Origin: an uncultured Alistipes sp.
GTDB lineage: Bacteria > Bacteroidota > Bacteroidia > Bacteroidales > Rikenellaceae
Assembly (NCBI GenBank): GCA_904502285.1
Contig: CAJGEC010000004.1
Location: 1-64,000 of the forward strand
Direction of reading: 5' to 3'
DNA length: 64,000 bases
Shown: one piece after another, positions 34,000 to 42,348 of the stretch
How the letters are laid out: each line of letters opens with the position of its first letter
How positions within the stretch are numbered: position 1 is the stretch's first letter
Position numbers and translations under genes: made by a program
The notes under the pieces: model-generated
The model's input: only the letters and a program-made list of their open reading frames with translations
Told to the model about the DNA's origin: nothing
Database searches by the model: none

Positions 34000-35700
34000 C
34001 TAGTGCTTTTCGAGATGTTGCTCTCTAAGTATGCGGTTGTACTCTTCGCTATCGATGAGGAGTTCTATTGCTCTCTCAACAGCCTCATCCTTTACGGCTA
34101 CACGCTCCTCGACATCACACAGATAACCATTGCGAAGTATAATCTGTATGCTAAGCGTCTCGATTATCTCATCGCGGTAGCGCTCAAGATTTAAGGCAGT
34201 ATCATCCTTGATGCTCGCCTTGAGTGACTCTATCACAGGACCAAGCTCCTCGGCATAGAGATCCTCCTGCACGGCCTTCTCCAAGGCTACTAACGCCTTG
34301 CGAATTCCCGACTCATAGGGGATATCCTTATCCTGAAGGAAACGACAAAAGTCCTCGTACTCCTGGTCGCTAATGACGAAGGTGCGAGGATCAACTCTCT
34401 CTTCGTGGTGGCGTTGCATATACTCATCTGCCCAATCATCCATAAAGCCTAACTGATAGAGCGTCGTGGCAAAACGGCTCACATACTCTGGTTCGAGTTT
34501 CACATCGGGGACTATGCCTCCACCATCCCACACACGTCGTCCATTGCGTGTGGCATACTCCGAAATCAGCGAGTCGGGAATGCTCTTAATGCCTCCCCTG
34601 TTGCGCAAATCAGAGTAATCGCGCGACTGGATGCAACGACCCGAAGGTATGTAATACTTCGAGGTGGTATATTTGAGATAACTGTTATAACCTAAGTAGC
34701 GTGTTCCCTGAACGAGACCCTTGCCGTAAGTGCGCTGACCCATAATTACGGCACGATCCAAGTCCTGGAGCGCACCAGCCAAAATCTCAGAAGAACTTGC
34801 CGATAAATCACTGACAAGCACTACGATAGGGACATCTTCAGCCAAAGGGGCGTAGCGCGTGCTATAGGTATGGAGCGACGAACTATCTCGTCCCTTAACT
34901 GATACAACTCTCTCATTGCGAGGCAAGAAGAGTGAAAGGATATCGACAGCCTCCTGCAAGACTCCACCACCATTCGAGCGATAGTCAAGGACTATACCCT
35001 TGAGTGAGTCGGTGGCCATAAGACGCTCCACGGCACGGCGCATCTCGTCGTAACTACCCTCGATAAAGTCGTTATGCGAGATATAGCCAACACCATCGCG
35101 GATGATGCCACTATATGGTATACTGGGGATGGAGATACGCTCACGGCAGAGTCTCAACGTATCAATCGTGCCTCCAATATTGCGCTTGATGACAACCTCC
35201 ACAAAGGTCTCTGGCTCGCCCTTGAGCCTGTCGCTGGCATCCTTCACCGTTGCACCCTTCATATCGTAGCCATCGATGCTAACTATCTTATCGCCAATCT
35301 TTATGCCCGCCTTATCCGAGGGTGAACCCTGATAAGGCTGTGCAAAGATTACGTAGTCGCCCCTCTGACGAATCGTAGAGCCAACACCTCCATAGCGACC
35401 CGTAGTGAGAACCTCAAAGTCGTTCATATCCTCCTCCGAGAGGTACTCCGAGTAGGGGTCGGTACTCATCACCATACCCATAACGGCAGAGTTGAGAAGG
35501 TCATCAACCTTAACCTCATCAACAAAGCCAACCTCGAACTCTCGCATTATGTTGGCCAATATCTCCGTAGCACGACCAAGTTCGAAGTCGGCCCTCTCGC
35601 GCTCCACCTCCTGTGCCGTAGCCTCGACAGCCACTGCCAAGCAGAGCATAGCCAACAACGAATACATAAGCCCTCTACAACCTATAACCCTTTGTTTCAT
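34000..35700 (-). CDS. C-terminal processing peptidase (S41)
   Basis: A 566-residue periplasmic protease with a signal peptide (ending near AVEATAQ). A PDZ domain lies at about 95-180 (GGVGSTIRQRGDYVIF; GSPSDKAGIKIGDKIVSIDG). The protease domain has LDYRSNGGGVLQEAV, the catalytic Ser in SDLSASSSEILAG and the Lys in GQRTYGKGLVQG. A helical C-terminal region covers the last 150 residues. It differs from the S41 lipoprotein at 11.6 kb in size and in its classical CTP layout. Confidence 0.92.
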   Translation of the reverse strand: MKQRVIGCRGLMYSLLAMLCLAVAVEATAQEVERERADFELGRATEILANIMREFEVGFVDEVKVDDLLNSAVMGMVMSTDPYSEYLSEEDMNDFEVLTTGRYGGVGSTIRQRGDYVIFAQPYQGSPSDKAGIKIGDKIVSIDGYDMKGATVKDASDRLKGEPETFVEVVIKRNIGGTIDTLRLCRERISIPSIPYSGIIRDGVGYISHNDFIEGSYDEMRRAVERLMATDSLKGIVLDYRSNGGGVLQEAVDILSLFLPRNERVVSVKGRDSSSLHTYSTRYAPLAEDVPIVVLVSDLSASSSEILAGALQDLDRAVIMGQRTYGKGLVQGTRYLGYNSYLKYTTSKYYIPSGRCIQSRDYSDLRNRGGIKSIPDSLISEYATRNGRRVWDGGGIVPDVKLEPEYVSRFATTLYQLGFMDDWADEYMQRHHEERVDPRTFVISDQEYEDFCRFLQDKDIPYESGIRKALVALEKAVQEDLYAEELGPVIESLKASIKDDTALNLERYRDEIIETLSIQIILRNGYLCDVEERVAVKDEAVERAIELLIDSEEYNRILREQHLEKH

Positions 35701-35706
35701 AATAGA

Positions 35707-36186
35707 TTACTTCTCCTCGAATCTGCTATTGTGGATATACGCCTCCAACTGGAAGGCTATGCGCGCCACAGCACGACGGATACCCTCGATAACCACCACA
35801 CCCTCAGCCTCACGCACCTCAATTCTATCCTCATAGAAGAAGGTCAAGCGACGGAAAAAGCCCTTGGCACGATAGTAGCGGATGCCACCCTCCTCTCGCT
35901 CCAACTCAAAGCCATAGAGTGCCATAGCATTATCTATGCGCACAACATCGTTGGCAAAGGTACAATTAGCCACCGTGCGGCTCATAAAGCCAAAGCGTGG
36001 GTAGAACAACGACAACACCACCAAGGCTACAACAAGCATTATTCCACGCTCGGTGAGCATCTGCATCTTGAGCATCATCCACAAATCAACCTGTGGATAT
36101 GAGATGTAAGTCATAACAGCCGTCAGTATCACATACAAAACGGAGATAAATATCAAATATTTTAGTGACCTAATTATATATCTCAT
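35707..36186 (-). CDS. Small membrane protein of unknown function
   Basis: A 159-residue protein with hydrophobic spans at about 10-30 (YLIFISVLYVILTAVMTYI) and 45-65 (GIMLVVALVVLSLFYPRF), then a compact beta-rich cytoplasmic portion (FELEREEGGIRYYRAKGFFRR). I do not recognise the family. It lies 6 bases before the processing protease and 21 after ispH, so it is part of the same transcript, and it looks like a conserved housekeeping gene rather than a spurious frame. Confidence 0.75.
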   Translation of the reverse strand: MRYIIRSLKYLIFISVLYVILTAVMTYISYPQVDLWMMLKMQMLTERGIMLVVALVVLSLFYPRFGFMSRTVANCTFANDVVRIDNAMALYGFELEREEGGIRYYRAKGFFRRLTFFYEDRIEVREAEGVVVIEGIRRAVARIAFQLEAYIHNSRFEEK

Positions 36187-36207
36187 AACTTTTTATATTT
36201 CAATGTT

Positions 36208-37101
36208 TTACTTCTCCTCAACATCATCCACTATCTCGGCCCCTGTCATCGTTGCCACCGCTTGAGCAACATCCTCCATAAGCCAACGAGGGGTGGATGT
36301 AGCACCACAGATACCTACACTCTCAACACCCTCAAACCACTCTGCCTTAATCTCCGAGGCCTCCTCGATATTGTAACAAGCGCTATTTGCCGAACGACAT
36401 ACATCAGATAGCACTCGGCCATTCGACGACTTCTTGCCACAGACAAACAACACAACATCGACACTCTTCGAGAACTCCTTCAAGCCCTGCTCACGGCCCG
36501 CCACACGGCGACAAATAGTGTCATTAACCACAAACTCCACACCATCGGTCATACGCTCTCGGATATGCTCGGCGATGCTCTCAAAGAGTTCGATACTCTG
36601 GGTGGTCTGCGAAAGAAGGTAGATCGGTTGCGTATAGTTCAATCCATCCAAATCCTCCAGACGCTCCACAACAACGACATCATCGCCTACCTGACCCGTA
36701 AGGCCAATAACCTCGGCGTGACCTCGCTTACCCAAAAGCACTACCCTACCTCCTACGCTCTGCATCTTGCTATAGGCCTCACGCACCAAGCGCTGAAGGC
36801 GAGCAACGACAGGACAAGTGGCATCGATAACCTCTATACCAACGCTCTCGGCCTGCTGATAGGTATGTGGTGGCTCTCCGTGGGCACGAATAAGCATCGT
36901 TTGGCCTCCGAGGTTTGCTATATCTTGGTGACTTATGGTCTTAAGGCCCATATTCTCCAAGCGCTGTACCTCGACTCGATTGTGTACAATATCGCCGAGG
37001 CAATAGACAACCTCTCTGCGTTTCAAAGCCTCCTCAGCCTCGCCAATGGCACGCACCACACCGAAGCAGAATCCTGAAAATGGATCTATGGTAACCTTCA
37101 T
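36208..37101 (-). CDS. ispH: 4-hydroxy-3-methylbut-2-enyl diphosphate reductase
   Basis: A 297-residue iron-sulfur enzyme, last step of the MEP isoprenoid pathway. The three cluster cysteines appear in GFCFGVVRAI (start), IDATCPVVARLQ (about 95) and NDTICRRVAGREQ (about 190). Substrate motifs IRAHGEPP and CGKKSSNGRVL follow, then GATSTPRWLMEDV. The start at 37101 gives the usual MKVTIDP N-terminus and clears the cmk gene; the ATG at 37131 would overlap it. Confidence 0.94.
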   Translation of the reverse strand: MKVTIDPFSGFCFGVVRAIGEAEEALKRREVVYCLGDIVHNRVEVQRLENMGLKTISHQDIANLGGQTMLIRAHGEPPHTYQQAESVGIEVIDATCPVVARLQRLVREAYSKMQSVGGRVVLLGKRGHAEVIGLTGQVGDDVVVVERLEDLDGLNYTQPIYLLSQTTQSIELFESIAEHIRERMTDGVEFVVNDTICRRVAGREQGLKEFSKSVDVVLFVCGKKSSNGRVLSDVCRSANSACYNIEEASEIKAEWFEGVESVGICGATSTPRWLMEDVAQAVATMTGAEIVDDVEEK

Positions 37102-37120
37102 AAAAATCTTCCTCTCTTCG

Positions 37121-37816
37121 TTATGCTTCAACTACCGATTTATAGAGTTCGTCGAACCAAGCCATCTGCTCCTCAACACTCATATAGGAGTTATCCAAAA
37201 CCACAGCATCGTCGGCCTTGCGTAGCGGAGAGATTGCTCGTGTCATATCAGCCTTATCACGTGACACCACATTGTCGTAAACCTCCTCCAAGGTGACGCT
37301 GTCACCCTTAACGGTAAGCTCCTTGAAGCGTCGCTCGGCACGCACCATAGGGTCGGCAGTCATATAGATCTTAATCTCGGCATCGGGGAAGACCACCGTA
37401 CCAATATCTCGACCATCCATAACAACACCACCCTTACGGCCCATCTGTTGTTGTATAGCAACCAACTTAGAGCGCACCTCGGCAATGCTACTTACTGCAC
37501 TCACACAGTTGCTAACCTCGATAGTACGAATCTTACCCTCGGCAAGGTCGCCATTGACGTAGATGTCGCTGGCACCACGCTGTGGGTTGAAGCGAAAATC
37601 GATATCTATATCTCCGAGGCTCGACTTAATGCGCTCCTCATCGACAATACCATTCTCTATGATACTATTCTCCAAGGCATAGAGCGTAACAGCACGATAC
37701 ATAGCCCCTGTGTCGATGAAGATATAACCGAGACGCGCTGCTATAGCCTTAGCAAAGGTACTCTTACCACACGACGAATGACCATCGATGGCTATTATAA
37801 TTCGCTTTCTATCCAT
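37121..37816 (-). CDS. cmk: Cytidylate kinase
   Basis: A 231-residue (d)CMP kinase with Walker A IAIDGHSSCGKSTFAKAIA (residues 7-25), YIFIDTGAMYRAVTLYAL and VVMDGRDIGTVVFPDAEIK, then the lid segment RAERRFKEL. It supplies CDP and dCDP. It lies 2 bases after the LysE-like gene and 19 before ispH. The cmk-ispH pairing is common in Bacteroidetes. Confidence 0.95.
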   Translation of the reverse strand: MDRKRIIIAIDGHSSCGKSTFAKAIAARLGYIFIDTGAMYRAVTLYALENSIIENGIVDEERIKSSLGDIDIDFRFNPQRGASDIYVNGDLAEGKIRTIEVSNCVSAVSSIAEVRSKLVAIQQQMGRKGGVVMDGRDIGTVVFPDAEIKIYMTADPMVRAERRFKELTVKGDSVTLEEVYDNVVSRDKADMTRAISPLRKADDAVVLDNSYMSVEEQMAWFDELYKSVVEA

Positions 37817-37818
37817 TG

Positions 37819-38502
37819 CTAACTAATTATTACAGAGATTATTGTTATTATACCCAGAGCCGAAATCACCACTCCTGCAATGCGGTTGATGGTGAGCATA
37901 TGGCGAGGGCGGAAACGCTTACGGAAGAGGTTGATGGTGGAGGTTAGGGCCAACCACCAAACTATTGCTCCGAGCAGGAAACCTCCCAAGACTAAGACGT
38001 TATTTACTATCCTTTTGCCATAAAATCCCCCATCTGCGGCCATTGTCATACCCTCGGTAGAGAGGTCGAGGTCGATATTAAACATCGTGAAGAAGGCCAA
38101 GATATATGGTATTACCACCACAAAATTTGCCAACGTAAAACCAAACATAGAGCCGAAATCCTGCCAGAGGGCGCTATGGCCAGCACGGTTCTTACGTATC
38201 TGAGGTACTGGGTTTTTCAAAAATATCAAGATACCGACAATAACCACGAAGCATCCTCCGATAAGTTGGATTATGGTGCTATAGGCATCGATATAGTTCT
38301 TCAACAGGGCATAGACAGAAAAGGCTAAGATAGCCATTAAGGTATCGGCAAGGGCAACACCAAGACCCGAAAAGAGACCCGAAAAGTAACCCTTACTCAA
38401 GGTTCGCTGGATACATAACACAGCCACAGGGCCCACCGTAACAGATGAAGCAAGGCCGACACAAAGTCCTCCAAAGAGTATTTTTAGCAACTCAACTATC
38501 AT
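37819..38502 (-). CDS. LysE family translocator
   Basis: A 227-residue inner-membrane protein with six hydrophobic spans and the LysE/RhtB start (GLCVGLASSVTVGPVAVLCI, about 11-30), then GYFSGLFSGLGVALADTLMA. The substrate, possibly an amino acid, is unknown. It is the first gene of a tightly spaced ten-gene series that runs to yidD. Confidence 0.88.
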   Translation of the reverse strand: MIVELLKILFGGLCVGLASSVTVGPVAVLCIQRTLSKGYFSGLFSGLGVALADTLMAILAFSVYALLKNYIDAYSTIIQLIGGCFVVIVGILIFLKNPVPQIRKNRAGHSALWQDFGSMFGFTLANFVVVIPYILAFFTMFNIDLDLSTEGMTMAADGGFYGKRIVNNVLVLGGFLLGAIVWWLALTSTINLFRKRFRPRHMLTINRIAGVVISALGIITIISVIIS

Positions 38503-38820
38503 AGTCTAAAAATTCTTAATACCTCCATCGAAACTACTCTTTTTTTTCGATGAGCATATTTGGGGCAAAGTTACGAAAAGGTGAGCGAAGAAAAAAATAT
38601 GTGCGCCTAATTTTTTATACCTCAACCCACCGAACTATACTTTGTATAGAGGTTTAGTAAAATAACCATACCACAGACTATTCCGTCGAGTATAAATTCT
38701 ATATTTTGAAGAAATAAAATTATTTCCTATCTTTACGATGATTTTTGGGAAACTACAACAATTGTTTACCCTCACATCCACTCCGAAATTAGGTAATTAA
38801 TAACATAAAATTTTTGTACT
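38503..38820. other. Divergent intergenic region with two promoters
   Basis: About 320 AT-rich bases between the LysE-like gene (minus) and the DUF3467 gene (plus). A minus-strand TAACTTTG (38566-38573) can serve the leftward series, with a poor -33. A plus-strand TTTG (38705-38708), 20 bases, TATCTTTA (38729-38736) can serve the DUF3467 gene. Between them is a palindrome, CTATAC-ttt-GTATAG (38635-38649), a possible operator. No gene is seen. Confidence 0.55.
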
Positions 38821-39123
38821 ATGACAGAGAAAAAGAGCCAGCAGATTAATATACACCTCGGCGAAGAGGTAGGTCAGGGCAACTACTGCAATCTATCGAT
38901 TATCACATTCTCACCTTCGGAGTTTATCCTCGACTTCGCAACGATGCTTCCAGGCCTAAGTCAAGCAAATGTTAAGAGCCGTGTGATCCTTACTCCAGAG
39001 AATGCCAAGCGCCTTATGCTCACTTTGCAGGAGAATGTATCTCGATACGAGAGCAACGTAGGCCCAATAAATGTTCAGCGCAAGATGAATATTGAGCCTT
39101 TTAGTGGTAAGGGTAACGCATAG
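38821..39123 (+). CDS. DUF3467 domain protein
   Basis: A 100-residue soluble protein with the DUF3467 pattern (NYCNLSIITFSPSEFILDFA at about 21-40; MLPGLSQANVKSRVILTPENAKRL split over 41-64), and a terminal segment NVGPIN. Members are widespread small proteins without established function; in Bacteroidetes the gene is often near RNA polymerase genes, but not here. It stands alone, with its own promoter and a strong terminator. Confidence 0.88.
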   Translation: MTEKKSQQINIHLGEEVGQGNYCNLSIITFSPSEFILDFATMLPGLSQANVKSRVILTPENAKRLMLTLQENVSRYESNVGPINVQRKMNIEPFSGKGNA

Positions 39124-39145
39124 TAAATCACTTAATTAGATTAAA

Positions 39146-39187
39146 AAAAGTGTGTACAATAAATTTTGTACACACTTTTCTTTTTAG
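39146..39187. terminator. Bidirectional terminator
   Basis: Perfect 14-base arms, AAAAGTGTGTACAA and TTGTACACACTTTT, with a 6-base loop and T- or A-rich ends on both sides. It lies between the DUF3467 gene and the end of the convergent lipoprotein gene. Confidence 0.88.
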
Positions 39188-39197
39188 TCGTTGCTTC

Positions 39198-41264
39198 TTA
39201 CATCTTCACAACCACAGACTCTAATTCCACACCGCTACTACGAGTCTCTTTGAGACTATCATATAACTCTCGAAGTTCTTCGATGTCACCCTTATTATCT
39301 GCCGTTGGTAAGGTCAATAATCTTCCGATAGTTCCTACCTTACCACTATTATCTGTTGCATAGGCTAAGGCTGTCTGCTCCACATTCCAATCTACCAAAT
39401 AGAATGTGTATGGCTGATTCACACTACACGTAGCCCAATAGCCAGTAGTTAAACTCCATATCTCGGCATCTGAATAGGTTGTCAGGTTCGAGCAATCACC
39501 CTCAACCATTGTGGTAAAGAGTGTGCGCACGTTATCTAAATTGTTATACTTAACAACTGTAATCACCCTACCCTGAGTAGCACTCTTATCATTGAAGATA
39601 GTTCCATTCTCATCATCTCCAGAATAGTAACCCACCAACTCTACTACGGGTGCTGTAATACCCAAAGTGTCGGTGTGGGCTATATTGTCGAAGGTTATAC
39701 ACCTAACCACATCGGCAGTGTGAATATCCATCACCATAATATATCCCATAATCTCGGTATCGGGGTCCAAACCTGAAACCTCTACAGAGACATCTCCTCT
39801 ATAGTAGTACTGATCCAAGAGCTCTGCAATGGTGATAGATGGGTTAAACTTATAGGTCTCCTCAAAGATATAGTCGAAATTCTCACGCTCTATACGCTTG
39901 AACTCCTCCTCGTTATAGTTCTCCCTCTTGCACGCACCTGGGAGGTAGTATATAGTCGGGTCGCTCGACTTGATATTCATTTTAAAACCATAAGGCGACA
40001 CCGAATTTGTAGTAATGGTAAACTCTACCTCCTCGACAGAGCCTCCAGGAAGAGTCTTAAAGGTCTTCATATAGGCATCAGTGGTGATACCACCATTATA
40101 ACCAAAGGCTATGACGTAGTAGTAGGTATCGGGAGCTGGTAGTTGGAAGGCATTAGAGCCAGAGTGCTCAACAACACCCTTATCGTCGGCCATTATATCC
40201 ATCCAGCCTCCCCACTGCTCAACCAACTGATGCATCAAGTCCTGAGCCTCTGTAACTCCATCCCAGGGTTGAATCAAAGCACAATACTTCTCACTATTAT
40301 TCGAAGGGGTGATACGTACCGACGCACTCAACTGACCAATATCCCACACCTCTATATCGAAGGTCATAGACGACTTCTCTGCACCCTTAGTCACATACTC
40401 ACCCTTGGTTATAGGGGTAGTGATAACGATACCCTCACTATCGAGGATAAGGCCCGCAATGAGGTAGTAGTAGGTACTCTTCTCTTTGAGCCCCTTAGCC
40501 TCTAAGGTTAAGTCTCCACTATGTATCAAGGCTTCAACAATCTCTGATTCGCTATAACCTACTTGTAGATAGGCATTTATATCCTGCTGGAAAAAGTACT
40601 CGTAAAAATAGTTTTCAGTCATTCCATAACCACTCTCCGAGGTGTAGTAGTCGTACTGCTCCTTTGTCATAGTACATAGATACCACAAGATCTCCTTGTC
40701 GGATGGCTTAACATTAAATACTACGTTGTTATCCTTTACCGTTGTATTCACCTCGAACGTACACTCCATCTGCTCCACGGCCAAGGTCTTAAAACCACAC
40801 TTTACCAACTCCGTATTACAATTGTAATAATCCGCAGCATCAACACCAAAGACAAGGATATAGTATTCGGCATCTATATCCAAACCTGAGTAGGTTACAC
40901 TCTCCACAATACCACGGTCTATGATTTGTGGCATATACTCCTCAAGGGTCTTTCCCATTTCATAGGCTTCGTTCGATAGTTCTTGGAATATGGTAGTAAC
41001 TATATACTCATCTTTTAGGAACTCATCAACCTCCTCAGCCTCCTTGATAATACAGAGGTAGTCACCCTCCAAATTCTCAGGTCTAACACTAAAAGTCACA
41101 GTTGAACGTGTGACATCACTAATCTCTACATCGAAGAAAGACTTTGCGGTAGGATCCTCGGTAGATGGAGGTGTAGGGGTATCGGTATGACTATCCTCCA
41201 CACAAGAGGTCGCCACCATAAGTATCGCTACAGCGAATAGTAGGAAAAGTTGTTTTATTCTCAT
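39198..41264 (-). CDS. Multidomain surface lipoprotein
   Basis: A 688-residue protein with a lipoprotein signal (LMVATSC, Cys at about 21) and an acidic Thr/Pro-rich linker. At least four similar domains of about 120 residues follow, at about 42-165, 170-290, 295-410 and 415-540. Each begins with a hydrophobic/FDVEI-type strand, has a central helix, and ends in a YYYLIAG/YYILVFG-type strand followed by a TFKT/CGFKT-like turn, as in fibronectin-III-like folds. A different C-terminal domain covers the last 140 residues. I know of no assigned function; Bacteroidetes genomes, Alistipes especially, hold many such proteins. Outer-membrane or surface display is likely. Confidence 0.75.
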   Translation of the reverse strand: MRIKQLFLLFAVAILMVATSCVEDSHTDTPTPPSTEDPTAKSFFDVEISDVTRSTVTFSVRPENLEGDYLCIIKEAEEVDEFLKDEYIVTTIFQELSNEAYEMGKTLEEYMPQIIDRGIVESVTYSGLDIDAEYYILVFGVDAADYYNCNTELVKCGFKTLAVEQMECTFEVNTTVKDNNVVFNVKPSDKEILWYLCTMTKEQYDYYTSESGYGMTENYFYEYFFQQDINAYLQVGYSESEIVEALIHSGDLTLEAKGLKEKSTYYYLIAGLILDSEGIVITTPITKGEYVTKGAEKSSMTFDIEVWDIGQLSASVRITPSNNSEKYCALIQPWDGVTEAQDLMHQLVEQWGGWMDIMADDKGVVEHSGSNAFQLPAPDTYYYVIAFGYNGGITTDAYMKTFKTLPGGSVEEVEFTITTNSVSPYGFKMNIKSSDPTIYYLPGACKRENYNEEEFKRIERENFDYIFEETYKFNPSITIAELLDQYYYRGDVSVEVSGLDPDTEIMGYIMVMDIHTADVVRCITFDNIAHTDTLGITAPVVELVGYYSGDDENGTIFNDKSATQGRVITVVKYNNLDNVRTLFTTMVEGDCSNLTTYSDAEIWSLTTGYWATCSVNQPYTFYLVDWNVEQTALAYATDNSGKVGTIGRLLTLPTADNKGDIEELRELYDSLKETRSSGVELESVVVKM

Positions 41265-41314
41265 TGTATCTATTTTTATAGGTTATTATCTATTATTTAA
41301 ACTATACGGCGGGG

Positions 41315-41357
41315 TATTCTATATTTAGAATAGGGTATAAAACATACTACAAATGTA
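41315..41357 (-). promoter_or_regulatory. Possible promoter and inverted repeat upstream of the lipoprotein gene
   Basis: Minus-strand TACATTTG at 41350-41357 fits a -7 box, within the short palindrome CTACAAATGTAG. In the leader downstream of it is TATTCT-atattt-AGAATA (41315-41332), a 6-base inverted repeat that could bind a regulator or fold in RNA. No good -33 TTG was seen. Confidence 0.4.
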
Positions 41358-41389
41358 GGAAATTTTATTCACTCCCACTACTGCGAGTT

Positions 41390-41419
41390 TTGAAAATCAT
41401 TTTTTATTCTTTAATTTTG
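41390..41419 (+). promoter_or_regulatory. Promoter of dut
   Basis: TTG at 41390-41392, 19 bases, then TAATTTTG at 41412-41419. Transcription should start near 41426, a few bases before the dut ATG. Confidence 0.7.
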
Positions 41420-41438
41420 TGGTAGAAACTTTTAAATA

Positions 41439-41879
41439 ATGGTATCTATGAAGGTAAAAATAGTAAACTCATCGGACTTTGAGACCCCCTTCTATGCTAC
41501 GGAGCAGTCGGCAGGTATGGATCTCAAGGCAAATATCACCGAGCCAATCACCCTTGGCCCATTGGAGCGAGCAATGGTACCAACGGGAATCTCTATAGCA
41601 CTCCCCGATGGTTACGAGGCACAGGTACGCCCACGTAGTGGTTTGGCTGCTAAGTTTGGTATTACGGTGCTTAACTCCCCCGGAACTATCGATGCAGACT
41701 ATCGCGGAGAGATAAAGGTTATTTTAGTAAACCTATCGAATCAGGAGTTTACTATCAATCGTGGAGAGCGCATAGCACAGATGGTTGTTGCCCGTCACGA
41801 AAAGGTGGAGTGGGACGAGGTTGAAACACTCGACCAGACGGAACGAGGAGCTGGCGGCTTTGGCTCAACAGGACGTTAA
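41439..41879 (+). CDS. dut: dUTP diphosphatase
   Basis: A 146-residue trimeric dUTPase. The five family motifs are present: AGMDLKANI (motif 1), RSGLAAKFG (2), GTIDADYRGEI (3, with the catalytic Asp), NRGERIAQMV (4) and RGAGGFGSTGR (5, P-loop-like C-terminus). It keeps dUTP low and supplies dUMP. An ATG three codons in (41448) is an equally good start. It is a single gene with its own promoter and terminator. Confidence 0.95.
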   Translation: MVSMKVKIVNSSDFETPFYATEQSAGMDLKANITEPITLGPLERAMVPTGISIALPDGYEAQVRPRSGLAAKFGITVLNSPGTIDADYRGEIKVILVNLSNQEFTINRGERIAQMVVARHEKVEWDEVETLDQTERGAGGFGSTGR

Positions 41880-41903
41880 TCTCCTTTTTATCTATATCAT
41901 ATC

Positions 41904-41935
41904 ATCCCATCCACACCAAAGGATGGGATTTTTAT
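41904..41935 (+). terminator. Terminator after dut
   Basis: Stem CCCATCC/GGATGGG, extended by AT/AT, with an 8-base loop and a following TTTTTA run. It stands 25 bases beyond the dut stop. Confidence 0.85.
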
Positions 41936-42268
41936 TTCTACCCAACCAAGCCCACTTTTCAACATTAGTTTTTTATTTTTATATACTTATTTTAATATTA
42001 ATAGAAAATATAAAGAATAATAATAGCTGTTGAAAGTGTTAGTAACCTTGTGTGAATTTAGTTATAAACAATTTTCATTTTTTTTGTTATTATTTATTAC
42101 GTTTTAAATTTTTAAAAATCAAATACTTAATAAAAATAATAAACAGGTGTTAGAAAGTTTATTAACAAATTAACACCCTAAAATTATTAACATATATGGT
42201 TGGTAAGTGGGGTGAAGGTTTGATGTTCGGTGTTGAAACATAATTTATTCTTTTTACTTGCAAAAAAG
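41936..42268. other. AT-rich gap with repeated TTTTCAACA-type words
   Basis: No gene is seen in this very AT-rich stretch. It and the adjoining end of mrp hold exact TTTTCAACA at 41956-41964, 42346-42354 and 42368-42376, near copies in the other orientation at 42028-42036 and 42231-42239, and TTATAAACA at 42062-42070. An inverted repeat GGTGTTA/TAACACC spans 42146-42177. The words resemble degenerate DnaA boxes, and an origin or a regulatory region is possible. The evidence is suggestive only. Confidence 0.4.
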
Positions 42269-42296
42269 AAAGGGGCGTATATACAGCGCCCCTTTT
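42269..42296. terminator. Terminator after mrp
   Basis: Stem AAAGGGGCG/CGCCCCTTT with a 9-base loop, flanked by A-rich sequence on the left that reads as a U-run for minus-strand transcription. It ends the dnaB-yifB-sppA-mrp series. Confidence 0.8.
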
Positions 42297-42348
42297 GAAA
42301 TATCAAATTTATTTTTCAATTTTTTCACAAATTTTATCAACCTACTTT

